64,000 bases of DNA from Heliopora coerulea. Its lineage: Eukaryota > Cnidaria > Anthozoa > Scleralcyonacea > Helioporidae. The DNA is taken from assembly GCA_030142905.1 (NCBI GenBank), contig JASJOG010000066.1, positions 248,001 to 312,000 of the forward strand, given 5' to 3'. Shown here one piece after another: positions 19,765-31,349 of the stretch. Made by a program: the position numbers and the translations under genes. A model generated the notes under the pieces. That model worked only from the letters and a program-made list of their open reading frames with translations, did not search any database and was not told the DNA's origin. Numbering within the stretch: position 1 is the stretch's first letter; every line of letters starts with the position of its first letter.

Positions 19765-22174
19765 TTATAGATTTAGTCAAGGTTCAAAATAATGATTTGT
19801 GATTTATGAATCAAATAAAGACTTTTGCAATAAAAATTTTAGAAAATTTGAGCAAAATCATGAATCAGAATTTTCTGATGTGGCTGGCATATTGTAACAG
19901 TTGTGATTCTTTGCTATACAATAAGGTTACAGTAACTGTGACATATTTTATTGGAGAATTCAACATATATCTTTTCTGAATTATTGCCAAAGTTGTCAAA
20001 TTTGTCTGGTTGTATGAACTTTTTGCATGCAATTATTCTGTCCAACATGAATGTAGTAATGGTCTTGATACATTTGAAATTCTGCTTACTATCAGTTTTA
20101 CCATCAATAAATTGTTACATGTACAGAAATGCTTCCATGATATTTCATTACTTAATCATGGATAATGCATCCAAACTTCTATTGCTAAAAGCTGTTAATG
20201 TTACACTGTCTATGATGTGAGATGTAGAAAATGAAATTGAGGATGAGAGTAGTGATTTAGACAATGAGATATTTCTATATACTTTTTGTACATGAGGAAT
20301 TACTTAAAAATAATGTTAGATCTTTACTTAAATTCTAAAAGTTCTATTGTTGTTATTAACATGGTAGTATAATCTCATTAATCAAGCTTCAAAATTCCTG
20401 AAAAATCATCAACCATTTTTCAATACCGTATTTTCCTTGCAACGACCCACAGGTTATCTGTTGAGATTTCTGTTTTTGAAGCTGCTGCAGGTAATATGGT
20501 GGAGCAGGTAATGTGATCACAAATTTTTAGTTCGACATCTACATTTGGCAAAAATCTCATTATCAAATCATCACAAGTGCCATACATTAATAGCGTCAGG
20601 TTAGTGATTCCAAATGCTCATGCAAGTCTTCCAAATAATAAAGAAATTTATAAAATTTTTAGTTCCACTGGAGTATATTATCAGTTTGCTTCACAGAATT
20701 TTGGGTTTATGAGAAAATTAGTAAGTCAAACTATCAGGCATTGTGCCAAGCTAATTTTTGCTTCTCATTCTGACCACACTTTCAGTTCTTTTGTCACCAG
20801 TAAATAGCAAAGATAGAAAACAATCGGTTTGAATTATAGGATAAATTCTAAAGCTGTTGTGATTTGGACCTGGTATTGTGTACCATGCTTTGTTATGTCA
20901 CAAGAGAATTCATGTGGAATTTCACTCAAGTTTCTCATGGCCTAAAATATATTACCACTCTGCATGTTGATTTTGATAGGTTGATTCAAAATTAAAAATT
21001 GGCTTCAATTCACTTTGTTTTGATTAATCCCTCACTTCTCATTAGGCCAGGTGAAAAATGTCATCACCAGAGCTACTCCTTCTAGTTCATCTCATTCTTT
21101 CAAAGCTGCAAGGGCATGGTTGAGGTGCAGGTAACCTTCCAGTGCAGGTAATCTGTCAATATAATTTTCTTTTGGGCCATAAATTTGACTAGTATGGGTA
21201 ATATGCTGGGCAGGTAATCACCCAGAAAATATTGTAATTTGGTACATAATTTACAGTAATTTGGTAATTTTTTTATACAATAACAGGGTTTAAATCTATT
21301 TTGTCTGGGTCAAACTTGGTCAATTTGTGATGCATAAACCAGGTGTAAATTTAAGACAATTTCTAGTGTTAAATTACAGAAAGTGAATTGCATGCATTGC
21401 CCTAAATTGGGATATATGCAATTTGTACAAGTTGCATCAAAAATGCACATGATTAGCCACAGTTCATGCACACCTATTTGTACAAAAAACATTTAGACTG
21501 TACTTAATGTATCTAAACTTAAAGTACTGCAATACTGTATACATCATACATTAAAAACCAATCCTCAGGGTAACTTTCATGCACCATTCTCTAATTTCAC
21601 TGCTAACTGGCATTAAAATGGCAAGGATGCAATTCAGAATTTCATTCTAGCTAATCACATATTATTTTATCCATCAAAGTAGGACATCTACCCTTTAATG
21701 GGTTAATGACCTGCATGGTTAACCCTTTGAGGTGTAAAGGTGCACTTAAGTATTCTATTCTGGGTAATGCTAGGCAACTTTACTCAGCAAAGTGGGAGGT
21801 CTGCTTTTTGATGTGCCAATCTATACCTGGTTGCTTCATTCCTTCAAAAAGCTCAGAAATCTTCTCTGTTAGCACCAGGATGGAGTAATAACTGTGTCTG
21901 TCATCCTGTCTGTATACCGCGCGACAGTCTGGGTACCAGGCATACGAGGTATGTGCTCCATCAGAGCACTTTTTGTTGCTTTAATGTAATTTTACATTTT
22001 CCTAATGGAGTATCTTATCTTTTCATGCCCCTATGAATTAACTCAAGGAAGCACATTCCAAGGGCAAACTAAAGGTTGACCCACACTGAAACCAGGTGAT
22101 TACTGATTTATGAGCTGGACAGGCTCTAGTCTCAATTACTTTTAATTACATCCAAAAATAAAGTTCAGGTTTAC
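19765..22174 (-). other. First mitofusin intron, remainder
   Basis: No exon seen. Short caggtaat words recur around 20480-20510 and 21130-21215. A weak R1-like stretch lies at 21715-21800 (ccctttgaggtgtaaagg, actttactcagcaaag). Nothing else identified. Confidence 0.55.
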
Positions 22175-22420
22175 CTCACTCGCACTAGTGTCGACGTCTT
22201 TAACATATTCCTCCGAAATATGACACTTGTCCTCTAAAAAACTAGAAGCTTCTTGTAAATAAATCGTAATTTCTTGGAAAGTCTTGTTTATTTTACTTTT
22301 TGCTTTGCTGAACAGCTGTAAAGGAGAGCTCATTTCATTCATTTTCTCGCTCTGTAAACTCATTTGTCGTTCCACGTAGCTCATAGAGCGTCTTGTATTG
22401 TTTCCGCCGCCATCTTGCAT
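22175..22420 (-). CDS. MFN: Mitofusin first coding exon
   Basis: The start ATG at 22420-22418 (MQDGGGNNTRRSMSYVERQ) gives 82 codons ending GAG|GTAAAC in phase 0. The conserved part is SPLQLFSKAKSKINKTFQEI followed by a helix ending EASSFLED. This is the N-terminal helical segment that packs against the GTPase domain in mitofusins. An upstream in-frame ATG at 22474 would add 18 residues; I prefer 22420 because conservation with the family begins downstream of it and the extension is hydrophobic and unlike the family. A second ATG (ggATGGcgg) lies five bases downstream of the chosen start in another frame. Confidence 0.93.
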
Positions 22421-23417
22421 TGTTGCTACACGTACATTAACAGCTACTATAAAAATGTAGCTCAGCAAAAGCAAAATACCAACACAAAGTACCTATTACA
22501 TTACCGTCTGTCTCTCCTTCAAAATTTCATCAGACCTCGAGGGCCAAAAATTTCCCACGCGAGCAGTCCATGTAACCCGCGAGTTGCCGGGATTTTCAAC
22601 CACCGAAATCAACGTCCAACCAGTTTGTGGATTGCACCCATGATTGCACACTACCAACGGTTAGCAGCCAAAGTGGAGGTTAGCAGCCAAAACGGAATGG
22701 ACTGAAACGCAACGGAAGACTTCGTCTCATTATTCTCCTGAACGCGAAGGACAACCGTAAATCTAACAGGGTATGATATGACGATGATGATATTACGTTT
22801 TAAATTCTATAAAATAGTGAGTTTTTATTTCATTAAAATACAGTGCACGCTCCGGTAAAAAAAAGGAACGGCGTTTGTTTTCCAAACCCCTTCCGAGTTA
22901 GTCAATAAAGTGATTAAAATCAGTGGCGTAACTACGGAGGCCACTGTCTCCCCCCCCCCCCCCCCCCATCTGAGGATTGTGCCCCTCAAGGTCTCTCCAA
23001 TTTGAAATTTTAAAAAAGCGAAAAGATTACACAATCACATACAGTTGTTAGTTTGCTTATGAAACATATCTACTCCTCACTAATTCTTAAAAAGAAATGG
23101 GAAAAACAAGTTATCGAACTGGTCAACTTTGAGTGTCCCCTATTTTTAATTCACATTTGCGTCACTTAATAAAATATGTAAATAGTAAAGAGAATTGATA
23201 TTTACAGCTAAGTTTGACCTCGCGGTTTAGTAAACGTGAACACTTTACCGGGATTCGCATTCAGGAAAAGAGAATTAAGTTTCACTTGTCGCCCTTTTTT
23301 TGTCATTGAGGTCGTCAGAAACCTTATCAGTCAAGGGAATTTCATTCTAACACTGCCATCTTTATCATGAAACATTTCGACTACAAAAGTTTTGACTACT
23401 TTATCTACATTTTGACA
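22421..23417. other. Upstream region of mitofusin
   Basis: The 5' flank includes a ccgccatcttgc motif overlapping the start codon, a duplicated gttagcagccaaa at 22658/22678, and a run of about 19 C at 22949. A cagtggcgtaactacgg word at 22921 resembles the terminus of a hAT-type element; its partner end was not found. No TATA box was identified with confidence. No gene seen. Confidence 0.45.
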
Positions 23418-23553
23418 ACACCATCACAGAATAAAGAATTAACCAGAAGTCCCACTCGCGAGGAAACTTGTCACACTTTTTTAACTGCGCATGTCCACAT
23501 CCGCCATGTTCTTGGAGGGTATACTCAGTCAGCGCATTTCAACTAGAAACAAT

Positions 23554-23646
23554 ATGGCGAAAACCAAAGTTGGCTCACTAAAACTGCTGTACTTGGAAAA
23601 GTAGGAGGACGATTTTCATTACATTTCTGAATCTATTGAAGAGGAG
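23554..23646 (+). pseudogene. Possible first exon of element A's own gene, with a stop
   Basis: Starting at ATGGCGAAAACC just inside the left terminal repeat, 31 codons end at GAGGAG|GTAAGC, a good splice donor. The peptide begins MAKTKVGSLKLLYLEK, then an in-frame TAG, then EDDFHYISESIEEE. It could be the decayed N-terminus of a transposase or passenger protein. No family match recognised and the evidence is thin. Confidence 0.3.
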
Positions 23647-24597
23647 GTAAGCGATTACTTTTTATAAGTTTGGTAATGTATAAACGATTTTTTCGAGTAC
23701 AATTTGGCTTGTGTTCACCGGCACCTCAGTCGCTCTCAGCCCTTAATACGGTCCTTTCCAGGGCCCTGGAAAACTCCTGGAAAAACAGCTGTTTTCTGGG
23801 CACTCCTGGAATTCTCCTGGAATTTTGTAAAGAATTTGAACCTGGATAATCCAGACCTGCCAATTCGTACATTCACAAAAGTTCCTTTTTTCATACACAA
23901 AATAGATTTGTTTTTGTCCTTGCTTTTCTGTCAAATCCAAATTTAATCGAGTCGTGAGTTCATTATTGCTTAATTCTTATATTGAAACCAACAAAATAAT
24001 GTTGTACTGTTGTCATAAGGAAGATTATATTCTTGTTCTTTTTGCCAAAGAAGAAAACTAGGTGTTGGATCCTGGAAAAGTAGCGTTGCTACCCTGAAAA
24101 ACTCCCGGAATTTTGTGATCTTTCATCAGTATAAACCCTGTTTAATATTGATTCCAGGAAAATTCAGAATATGAAGTTTTTTATGGACTGGTTTTTTATA
24201 ACTTTTCCTTTATATAGTGACATGGTCACAGATGGTGATGAAGGTCCTGTTTCAGTGTGTCTGTTTCAAACTTACAATGTACTAGTCAACATGGAGGCAA
24301 AGGCTGGAATTTCATCTGGAGAAGTGTAGTGTTGCCCAGATTATTCTTTGGTGTCTTATGGTTTATTTACATTCCTATCTCAACTACAAGGTCATTCAAA
24401 TTAACCCAGTATGATGCAAGCACACAGAGGATTACCTTCTGATGAGAATTCAAACTGTACTGTAGAAAGAAACATTTAAAACATGGAAGTGCCTTTCAGG
24501 GACACTTTATAAAGACAAAGATGATTTTTTTATGAGCTATATGGTTTATAATGCAATGGCAAAGACTGGGAAACCTGAATAAGTAGTTTTCTGAATT

Positions 24598-24598
<1 letters not shown>
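23647..24598. other. Interior of element A, left of the LINE
   Basis: This contains aaaactcctgg/ggaattctcctggaa words repeated at 23757-23835 and a related aaaactcccggaattttg at 24098, a repeat common within itself. The open frames on both strands around 23704-23946 reflect this repeat. No protein recognised. Confidence 0.5.
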
Positions 24599-24636
<38 letters not shown>

Positions 24637-24804
24637 TATTCAAATACACCTAGGTGATATTCGAAAAGGTGGACTTCGAGGTTATCCCTATGTATACAAG
24701 TCCCCTATAATTAAAAGAATATATATATATATATAAAATAAATAAAATGAATAATCAAAACCTAATTGATATAAGAATAATATTTACAAACTGCTAATAT
24801 AAGT

Positions 24805-25333
24805 TCAATAAATGTTCATGTGTTTCTTTAACCTCCGTTTGAATTTACTTACGTTCGGTCCATCAGGGCAATTTACTACGTTGTTAGATAGATCGTTCCA
24901 AGGTTTAACTATTCTTACAAAAAATGAATACTTGTAGGAATTTATCTTAGCTAATTTGGTTTGTATTTTAAATTGGTGATTGGCTCTCGTTTTGGTACTT
25001 CTGCAAAGTTCAAAGTAATCGCTGAAGTCTAAACCGTTCATCTTGAATACGATTTTATAGCATTCAATCAGAGAGAGATATTCCCTTCTAAGTTCCAAAG
25101 GGCTCCATTGTCTTCTTTGACCTAGTGCGATGCGTGACGCTCTTCTCTGTACATTTTCGATTGCGTGAATGTCTTTGACTAGATGTGGTGCCCATACAGG
25201 GCATGCGTATTCCAAAATAGGACGAACCAATGTTTTGTAGAGTGTCGAGAAAATATCTTTGTTTCTACTGCCAACTGTAGGTTTAACTAGGCCAAGAACT
25301 TTATTTGCTTTATGTGCAATTACTTTTACGTGT
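24805..25333 (-). pseudogene. LINE ORF C-terminal part
   Basis: In the third frame the element continues with YKTLVRPILEYACPVWAPHL, EN(V)QRRASR and a basic end FKRRLKKHMNIY. These words are standard for the region after the RT in CR1/L2/Jockey-type LINEs. The stop is at 24805. The 3' UTR to 24633 contains inverted tataagt/acttata-type AT-rich words and a tatatata run at 24720. Confidence 0.88.
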
Positions 25334-26542
25334 TTAGACCAACTCAGATCGCACGATACTATAACTCCTAGGTCTTTTGTAGTCGTATACGTTCTTTAGT
25401 GCAGAGTTCGAAATGCGGTACTGCGTTCTATTCTTTTCGCGCTTGTGAGATATCCTCAGGACTTCGCACTTTTGTGGGTTAAACTTGACTTGCCAATCGG
25501 AAGCCCAATGTTCTAAAGAAACTAGGTCCGACTGTAGAGCTATTGTATCCTCAACGTTGTTTAGTTGTCTATGGATCTTAGTATCATCAGTGAACAATTT
25601 AATACTTGATGTAATTACATTCGGTGTGTCGTTTACATATAACAGGAACAAAATCAGTCCCAAAATTGAACCCTGTGGAACTCCCGATAGTACTGGTAAC
25701 CAATCAGAGGGGGATCTACGTATTAGTACTCTCTGTTTTCTGCCAGTCAGAAAGTTTCTGAACTATGATAAAAGTTGACCGTCGATTCCGTACCTATTAA
25801 GCTTAAGAAGGCATTCTTGTGGGACATTATCAAACGCCTTTGACAAGTCTAAAAAGATGACATCTGTCGCTTTTGAGGCGTTTCTTGATATACACCAATC
25901 GTTGAAGCTGCTTAAAAGTTGGGCTAGTGTTGATCTGCCTCTTAAATAGCCAAATTGATTTTGATTTGACAGTTGATGTTCTGTCCAGAACGCTATAACT
26001 CTCGATCGTATTATTTTCTCTGCGACTTTACAAATGATTGATGTCAGCGAGATTTGACGGTAATTTTCCTTTTTGTGTTTAGGTCCTTCTTTGTGTATTG
26101 GAGTTATATTAGCAATTTTCCAGTCCATTGGTAATGTACCGGAATTAAATGACTTGTTGAACAACTTACACAATGATGTTGATAACTCTTGTGCGCATTC
26201 TTTAAGTAAACGCGGTGATACTTGATCGGGCCCAGGGGACTTGTTAAAATTCAATGCTTTTAGATGACTTTCCACCTCATTAGCTGAACATAAAACATTG
26301 CATAGCTTTTCAGAGACCACGTAATCAAATTCCGGAAGGGTGTTACGTTCTCGTGTAAATACAGATGAAAAATATTCATTCATTTGTTGTGCTATATCGT
26401 GATCACATGTCGCTTCTTGATTTCCTTCTTTCAATAACACTAGTTCGTTGGTACCTTTTCGCTTTGAATTTATATAACTCCAGAATGGTTTCGCATTCTT
26501 CTCAAATTTTAGTTTGTTTGCTAGATCTTTCAAAAATTCCAT
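25334..26542 (-). pseudogene. LINE reverse transcriptase domain, interrupted
   Basis: The first part (26542-25763) includes NKSPGPDQVSPRLLKE, a GTLPMDWKIANITPIHKEG block and the catalytic FLDLSKAFDNV box. After a TAG near 25761 (Trp codon changed) the frame continues through SGVPQGSILG to FTDDTK (25594-25577), the F/Y-x-DD active site with T in the variable position, and then FNPQKCEVL. The frame is lost near 25380, where an extra A in a run disrupts a DYK(D)LG motif. Catalytic aspartates are present, so the damage is recent or modest. Confidence 0.9.
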
Positions 26543-27960
26543 TTTGCTGAGTTACATTTCTTTTTCAAGGAGTTATTCAGGTTAAGATAAGCGGTCCAGA
26601 GTTCCTCATTGATCGATTTTTTTCCTTTTTTATAGAGGTTTTTCTTTTTCCTGCTCAATTTTATTAATTCTTTAGTAATCCATGGTGCGTTCATTTTCCT
26701 TTTTTGACGGAACTTTGGTATACTTTCGTTTACTGCTGCAAAATAAAGGTCTTTCCAGGTTTCCCAATTGATGTTTATGTCTTCGTTGTCCTGAACACAG
26801 TCCCACGGTAATTTGTTAAACAAAGCTCTAAGATGATTCCAGTCAGCTTTGCTAAATGCATAGACTTCTTTCTTTGAGACACGGTTTTGGTAAGGACGTG
26901 TGTCCACTCTGAAGGATATTAGATTGTGGTCGGAAAAAGGCTCGCCAACTTCCAGATCGTTGATCAAATCAACATTTGTAGTTAATAGAAGATCTAAAAT
27001 ATTCTTCTCGCGGGTCGGTTCGTCAACCAATGGATGTAGAAAATTATCTTGAATTATTTCTGAGAGAAGAGTGTGATGTTCAGAGGTTTTTGTAGGTTGG
27101 TTAGTAGACCAATCAAACTCACTTAGATTAAAATCGCCAATTACTAATAAATCACTAGTTGTGATGTTTGTAAGACAGGTCTGAAGGTCTTGCAGAGGTT
27201 TAAGGTTGCTATTTGGTGGTCTATAGAAAACTCCAATCATTAACTTCTTGTTATTCTCGGTGGTTTTGTCAACAAACAGCAATTCTGATTGACAATGTAA
27301 ATCCCCTCGTAGAGAAGTTACGATTCCTTTCCTTGTAGCAATCAGTACACCTCTGCCATGTCTTCCCACGTCTCCATGACGGTCTCTTCTATAAACACTG
27401 TAGTCGCTGCCAAAAACTTCGGCATCAGTTATCGAAGCGTCTAAGTGGGTCTCGGTGAGAACTATGATGTCGACTTGACTCTTGGCTAATTCAAGCTGCA
27501 ATTTTGCGATTTTGTTTACAATGCTCCGAGCGTTCGAATAAAGTACTGATAATTTCGAAGCTCGACTTGTCGCCGCCTTGCTGTTGTTGTTCCCATTTGA
27601 ATTCCTGTCTGAGTTCGCAGTCTCATAGCCAGGATTGGTTTCGACGTCCCCGCTTCGTAGAATCTTATATGTAGCGAGGTTAAACGAACAAATTCCATTG
27701 GGATAATACCTCTTACGTCCAGAAAGATACCTCAAGCGCCGAAGCTTTCCAAGTTTAACATGGCCGCCACGTGGTTTAATAGTAAACGCTATATCATCTT
27801 CGTATGTCCTGTAGCACGCTCGTAAATAATTAAAAGCGTTTTCTGGAGAGGCACAGTGTCGAGGGCAACCAAAGAAACCCCCATTTGAGAAAGAATTCCA
27901 GAAAAAGGTGCCAAATATTACAACGACAGCGGAGGTTAAAAGAGCGTGTCCACCCGCCAT
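26530..27960 (-). pseudogene. LINE ORF, N-terminal and endonuclease part with 2A-like motif
   Basis: 476 residues. Residues 1-22 are hydrophobic (ALLTSAVVVIFGTFFW) and signal-peptide-like. Residues 104-112 read GDVETNPGY (27651-27625), the ribosome-skipping 2A consensus DxExNPG followed by Y instead of the usual P. The endonuclease follows: SVLYSNARSI (138-147), catalytic TETHLD (Glu170), GDFN (275-278) and SDHN (343-346), all typical APE-type residues. The ORF stops at a frameshift and continues in another frame at 26542. 2A peptides are known at the N-terminus of ORF2 in some CR1/L2-like LINEs. The missing proline should weaken or abolish skipping here. Confidence 0.9.
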
Positions 27961-29314
27961 TAATCAAGCATTTCTAAAGGATCATTGCCACCCACTGTTA
28001 AACATACATTGACATTACTGGTAGAGATTGTAAATTTAATAAAATGTTGTACACTTCCCAAAAACCAAGTCCTGTTATTATTGTTTTTAATTTCTTATTT
28101 TTCATACTGTAAGTTGTAAGACAGAAAGCCATCATTTTTAAAATCAATTTTATTGTTATAGAGTAAGATGTCAAAAGCAGTTGCTGGCATTGTCTTACCT
28201 GCACATCACATGGAAATCAACCATAGCATGTTTAACCCATTGAGGGACAAGGGCACACTTTACTGTTTTATTCTGGCTAACAGCAAACAATTTTATTCAC
28301 CTAAGTGATGAGCCCCAATGCACCCTTGCACCTGAATGGGTTAATAGACAATCTTAGGCAATGTTTACATTTGGTGCCCAATTGTATTTTGGATGGGTAC
28401 TTTAATGAATACACCTATTATGCTAGAATAAAATATATAAATTACAACTGCCATTATAGTTTGTTATTTACATACTACACATGTAGGCTTTCACCTCATT
28501 TAACCAAATTATTCAACTTAAATTGTGCACTGTATGCTGTTGATGATTAAAGTTTAGGTCTTTCCAAGCATTACAAACAAATGCATACGCATAAATTCTG
28601 AGTAGAAACTGTAAGCCAAAGTCTACGTACCATATGTACATTATCAAACTTCACTGGGGTCGGTTACTTCTCCTGAAACTCTTAAGATATTGAAAGATGA
28701 TTCAATCTTTGCTGAAACGCATAAATAGTTTTATAGGTAGATGTTCTTTAACTGATTTACTGTAGCTTCAAAGATTTCTTGGCTCCTAATAATGCAACCC
28801 AGTGTATGCACACATTCAGCGAGTTTTAATCGTTTCAAGTCAAACATTTAACACATATAACAACGGCTGTTAGGTAACTTTTAAAAACTGTACTAGTCAA
28901 TACAAATTGTAGTGTGATTGCAAAAATGTAATGTAAATTTAGTTCAAATTATTTGAATAAGTTTCCGATTACCAGACTATTAATGTGGTAAATCACCGAG
29001 AGACAAGGACTGTTAAACTGCCTAATTGTGATCAGTTTTAGCGTAGTATTTGGAAATTTTTTAACAAAAACAGTCAGTTTGCCTTCGCTTTAACCGGCCT
29101 CGGTGGTAGAATCGCCATCCGACATCGAAAATTTAGCCAGATCCCTTCAAACTGAACTATTCCATATCGTTTCCTTCTGAAAATGACTCAGTTATACCCT
29201 CCAAGAACATGGCGGCCGTTCAACTTCCTGTGTGCGCGAGGCAATATGCGCGAAGACATGTACATCAGAGGTGCCGACACTGAGTGGGACTTCTGGTTAA
29301 TTCTTTATTCTGTG
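27961..29314. other. Interior of element A, right of the LINE
   Basis: This has no protein I can recognise. Positions 28231-28345 hold a weak R1-like stretch (aacccattgagggacaaggg, tttactgttttattctggct). The right terminal repeat of A occupies about 29185-29314 and includes ccctccaagaacatggcggc. Confidence 0.5.
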
Positions 29315-29596
29315 ATACCATTCTGTTCGGCAGAATAATGTGAGAAATGGTCCGTCTTGATATTAACGTCAGTTTCGTAGAGAATGGCCTCAGGGGAAAT
29401 TGCGTATTACGGGTATTCAAGATTGATGCCATGCTGAAATGATATTCGGCTAAATGGAGGAACTGCTCCAAACTGTGATTGGACAATAACAATTGGGCAC
29501 AATTATAGAATACCCAGCACCATCAGAGACGGTATGAAGAATAGCCTCGTGGCTACTAGTTAGCTGCTTTGGCAGGTAGTCATCTAGCTAGTGGAA

Positions 29597-29670
29597 CGGT
29601 TAGGTTTAGGTTAGAGTTGGGTTAAGACTCGGGTTAGGGTTAGGTTTGCAGTTTTAAGTTTAGGATTCCA
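29597..29670 (+). repeat. Degenerate telomere-like GGTTAG tract
   Basis: Repeats of ggttaggtttaggttagagt and gggttagggttaggtttg. Interstitial TTAGGG-like sequence, too short and impure to be a telomere. Confidence 0.7.
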
Positions 29671-30815
29671 GCCAGTTTGGACGGGCAAGAGTTATGGTAA
29701 TCCAACACCGTTAAGACTGTTGTTTATTATTATTGTCCAGTTATAGGAGGGAGCAATTCCTCCATTTAGCAGTATGTCTGATATGTAAAATAAAGTAAAC
29801 AGGAAGACTCTATATACTAGATATCTCTAACAGTTATAACCTCTCACGTACAAATATGTATGTTTATGTATGTATTGGTACATATGTAACCTATAACATG
29901 TAAATATGTATATATAAATACGTTGACGAACCCCTCAGCGAAATATTTTCCCTTACAGACCTCACACTTGGTTAATAAGTAATCAACATATATTCATGTT
30001 AATATATTGCATGTGCGTATATTACGACAATACACTGAGGACGAAGGCCCAGATCTAATGGTAAAGTTATAGAAACATCGTGGTTTTTTGTCGAACAAAT
30101 GGATGAACTACTGTGCTTGAAAAAACAAACTATAGCTGGCCGACAGTTTAAGCAAATACAAAATAAATCGAAATATTACCGTGTTAGTTCTTGTCTCTTC
30201 TTTTTTTACTTGAAATACTAGTTAAGGATGACATTTTTCGGAATCTGTTTTATTTTGCTGTGTTTGAAGCACTCGCCGTTTATGCGTTCCTCTAAAGTTT
30301 CTCTAAACGTTCCGACAACGTCAAGGGATCTAAGGATGAATTATAACATTAACATCCAGAAGAATTTCATAACTCTTGTCCCTTGAATAGATACTAAATG
30401 AAAGATTGAATAACCTTTGTTTTTTCAAGTATCCTGTGAACAATCTGTTTAAAAAAAATCATATGAGAAGTCCGATATGTCTGAAGTTTAATTATAAAAC
30501 CACGTGCACGATAGACCACAAGACCATGATTGAAGCATATGTACATTATTTTAATTGTGAGGATACTATAGTATATTGTCCGGACTGTATGCAGTGTGTA
30601 TTAATTTTGCTACTCCTATTATTTCCTTAACTTTTTTACTCCTTGCCCCTAAAAAGGTCTTGGAAAGCAAATACAGGTTCGTGGCAAATCAGAATTTGGC
30701 ACCAATATGCTGTGACGTATTATGACAGTTTTAAGTGCAGGATCACAGCTGTTCGTCTTCCTACTTTTTTACCGACCAATCCACAATCAGTGACATAATT
30801 AGCGGGACAACCATC
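29671..30815. other. Intergenic, no gene seen
   Basis: AT-rich sequence including atgtatgtatgt-like words at 29855-29920. No coding, RNA or repeat feature was recognised. Confidence 0.5.
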
Positions 30816-30843
30816 CAATAGCGTAGCCAGAGGAGGTAGGGGG

Positions 30844-31047
30844 TGGGCATTTGCCGATTGTGCTCGGCAAACTTCTGAGCAACGTTTGGCGATTTGAGCA
30901 ACTTTTTCCTCTTCCATCAACCTCAAGCAACTCTTTGATTTTGGCAGCAACTTTTTAGCAAAATGTAGGTTAAATGCATAAATGGACAAACTTGAGGGTA
31001 AAAGAGCAACTTTTCATGATTCTGGGAGCACAATCGGGAAATGCCTA
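30844..31047. mobile_element. Nested hAT-type MITE, 204 bp
   Basis: Terminal inverted repeats of 22 bases: tgggcatttgccgattgtgc on the left and taggcatttcccgattgtgc inverted on the right. Each is followed by tc, and they differ at two positions. A perfect 8-base duplication gtaggggg lies at 30836-30843 and 31048-31055. Eight-base duplications are the hAT signature. The relative of the host repeat at 61.4 kb has no insertion here. Confidence 0.88.
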
Positions 31048-31349
31048 GTAGGGGGGCAGTTGCCCCCACTTTTCGTCCCGACTAGGTCTGTCAATACATC
31101 ATGTACATTTGCCGGTACATTAAGTCTGTCTGTCGTGGATTCCGTTTGCGTTTGAACTATCAAATTAAAAAAAAATTAACTAAACTCCGGCGAAAGTTAA
31201 ATACAAGAAAGACGTTCAATACAAAAAGTTTGCAAGGAATTATGTTGTTTTGTATTTCAACCGATCCAGTCAATAATAGATCCAGTCAGTCCTCAGGACA
31301 AAGTGGTTGTGGTAGCGGTGATGGTCGAAAAAGAAGCTGTGTTGATATA

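Larger units (their letters stand above)
24599..27960 (-). mobile_element. CR1/L2-type LINE retrotransposon, nearly complete but decayed
   Basis: Minus-strand non-LTR element: apurinic-type endonuclease, then reverse transcriptase and a C-terminal helical region. It ends with a short 3' UTR (..tttgaataaagt) and an ATT microsatellite (24600-24632). Microsatellite 3' tails of this kind are characteristic of CR1/L2-like LINEs. The single long ORF begins at 27960 and carries a 2A-like motif. It is broken by a frameshift near 26545, a TAG in place of Trp near 25761 and a one-base insertion near 25380. The 5' end is not resolved beyond the ATG. The LINE lies inside element A. Confidence 0.9.
23425..29314. 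mobile_element. Inverted-repeat DNA element 'A' with nested LINE
   Basis: Ends begin cacagaataaagaattaacc on the left and the same inverted on the right, continuing as diverged terminal repeats of about 120 bases that include gccgccatgttcttggaggg. Near-identical 7-base flanks (acaccat at 23418 and ataccat at 29315) look like a target duplication. The left terminus of A matches the right terminus of element B (51966-52858) and the right matches the left of B, so the two ends are distinct and the family is real. Removing the LINE leaves about 2.5 kb. No transposase was recognised. Superfamily unassigned; TIRs starting CA with 7-8-base TSDs occur in P elements, but that is only a hint. Confidence 0.75.

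Noticed and set aside
29597..29670. Chromosome end or telomere
   Set aside because: Only a few degenerate units flanked by ordinary sequence; interstitial.
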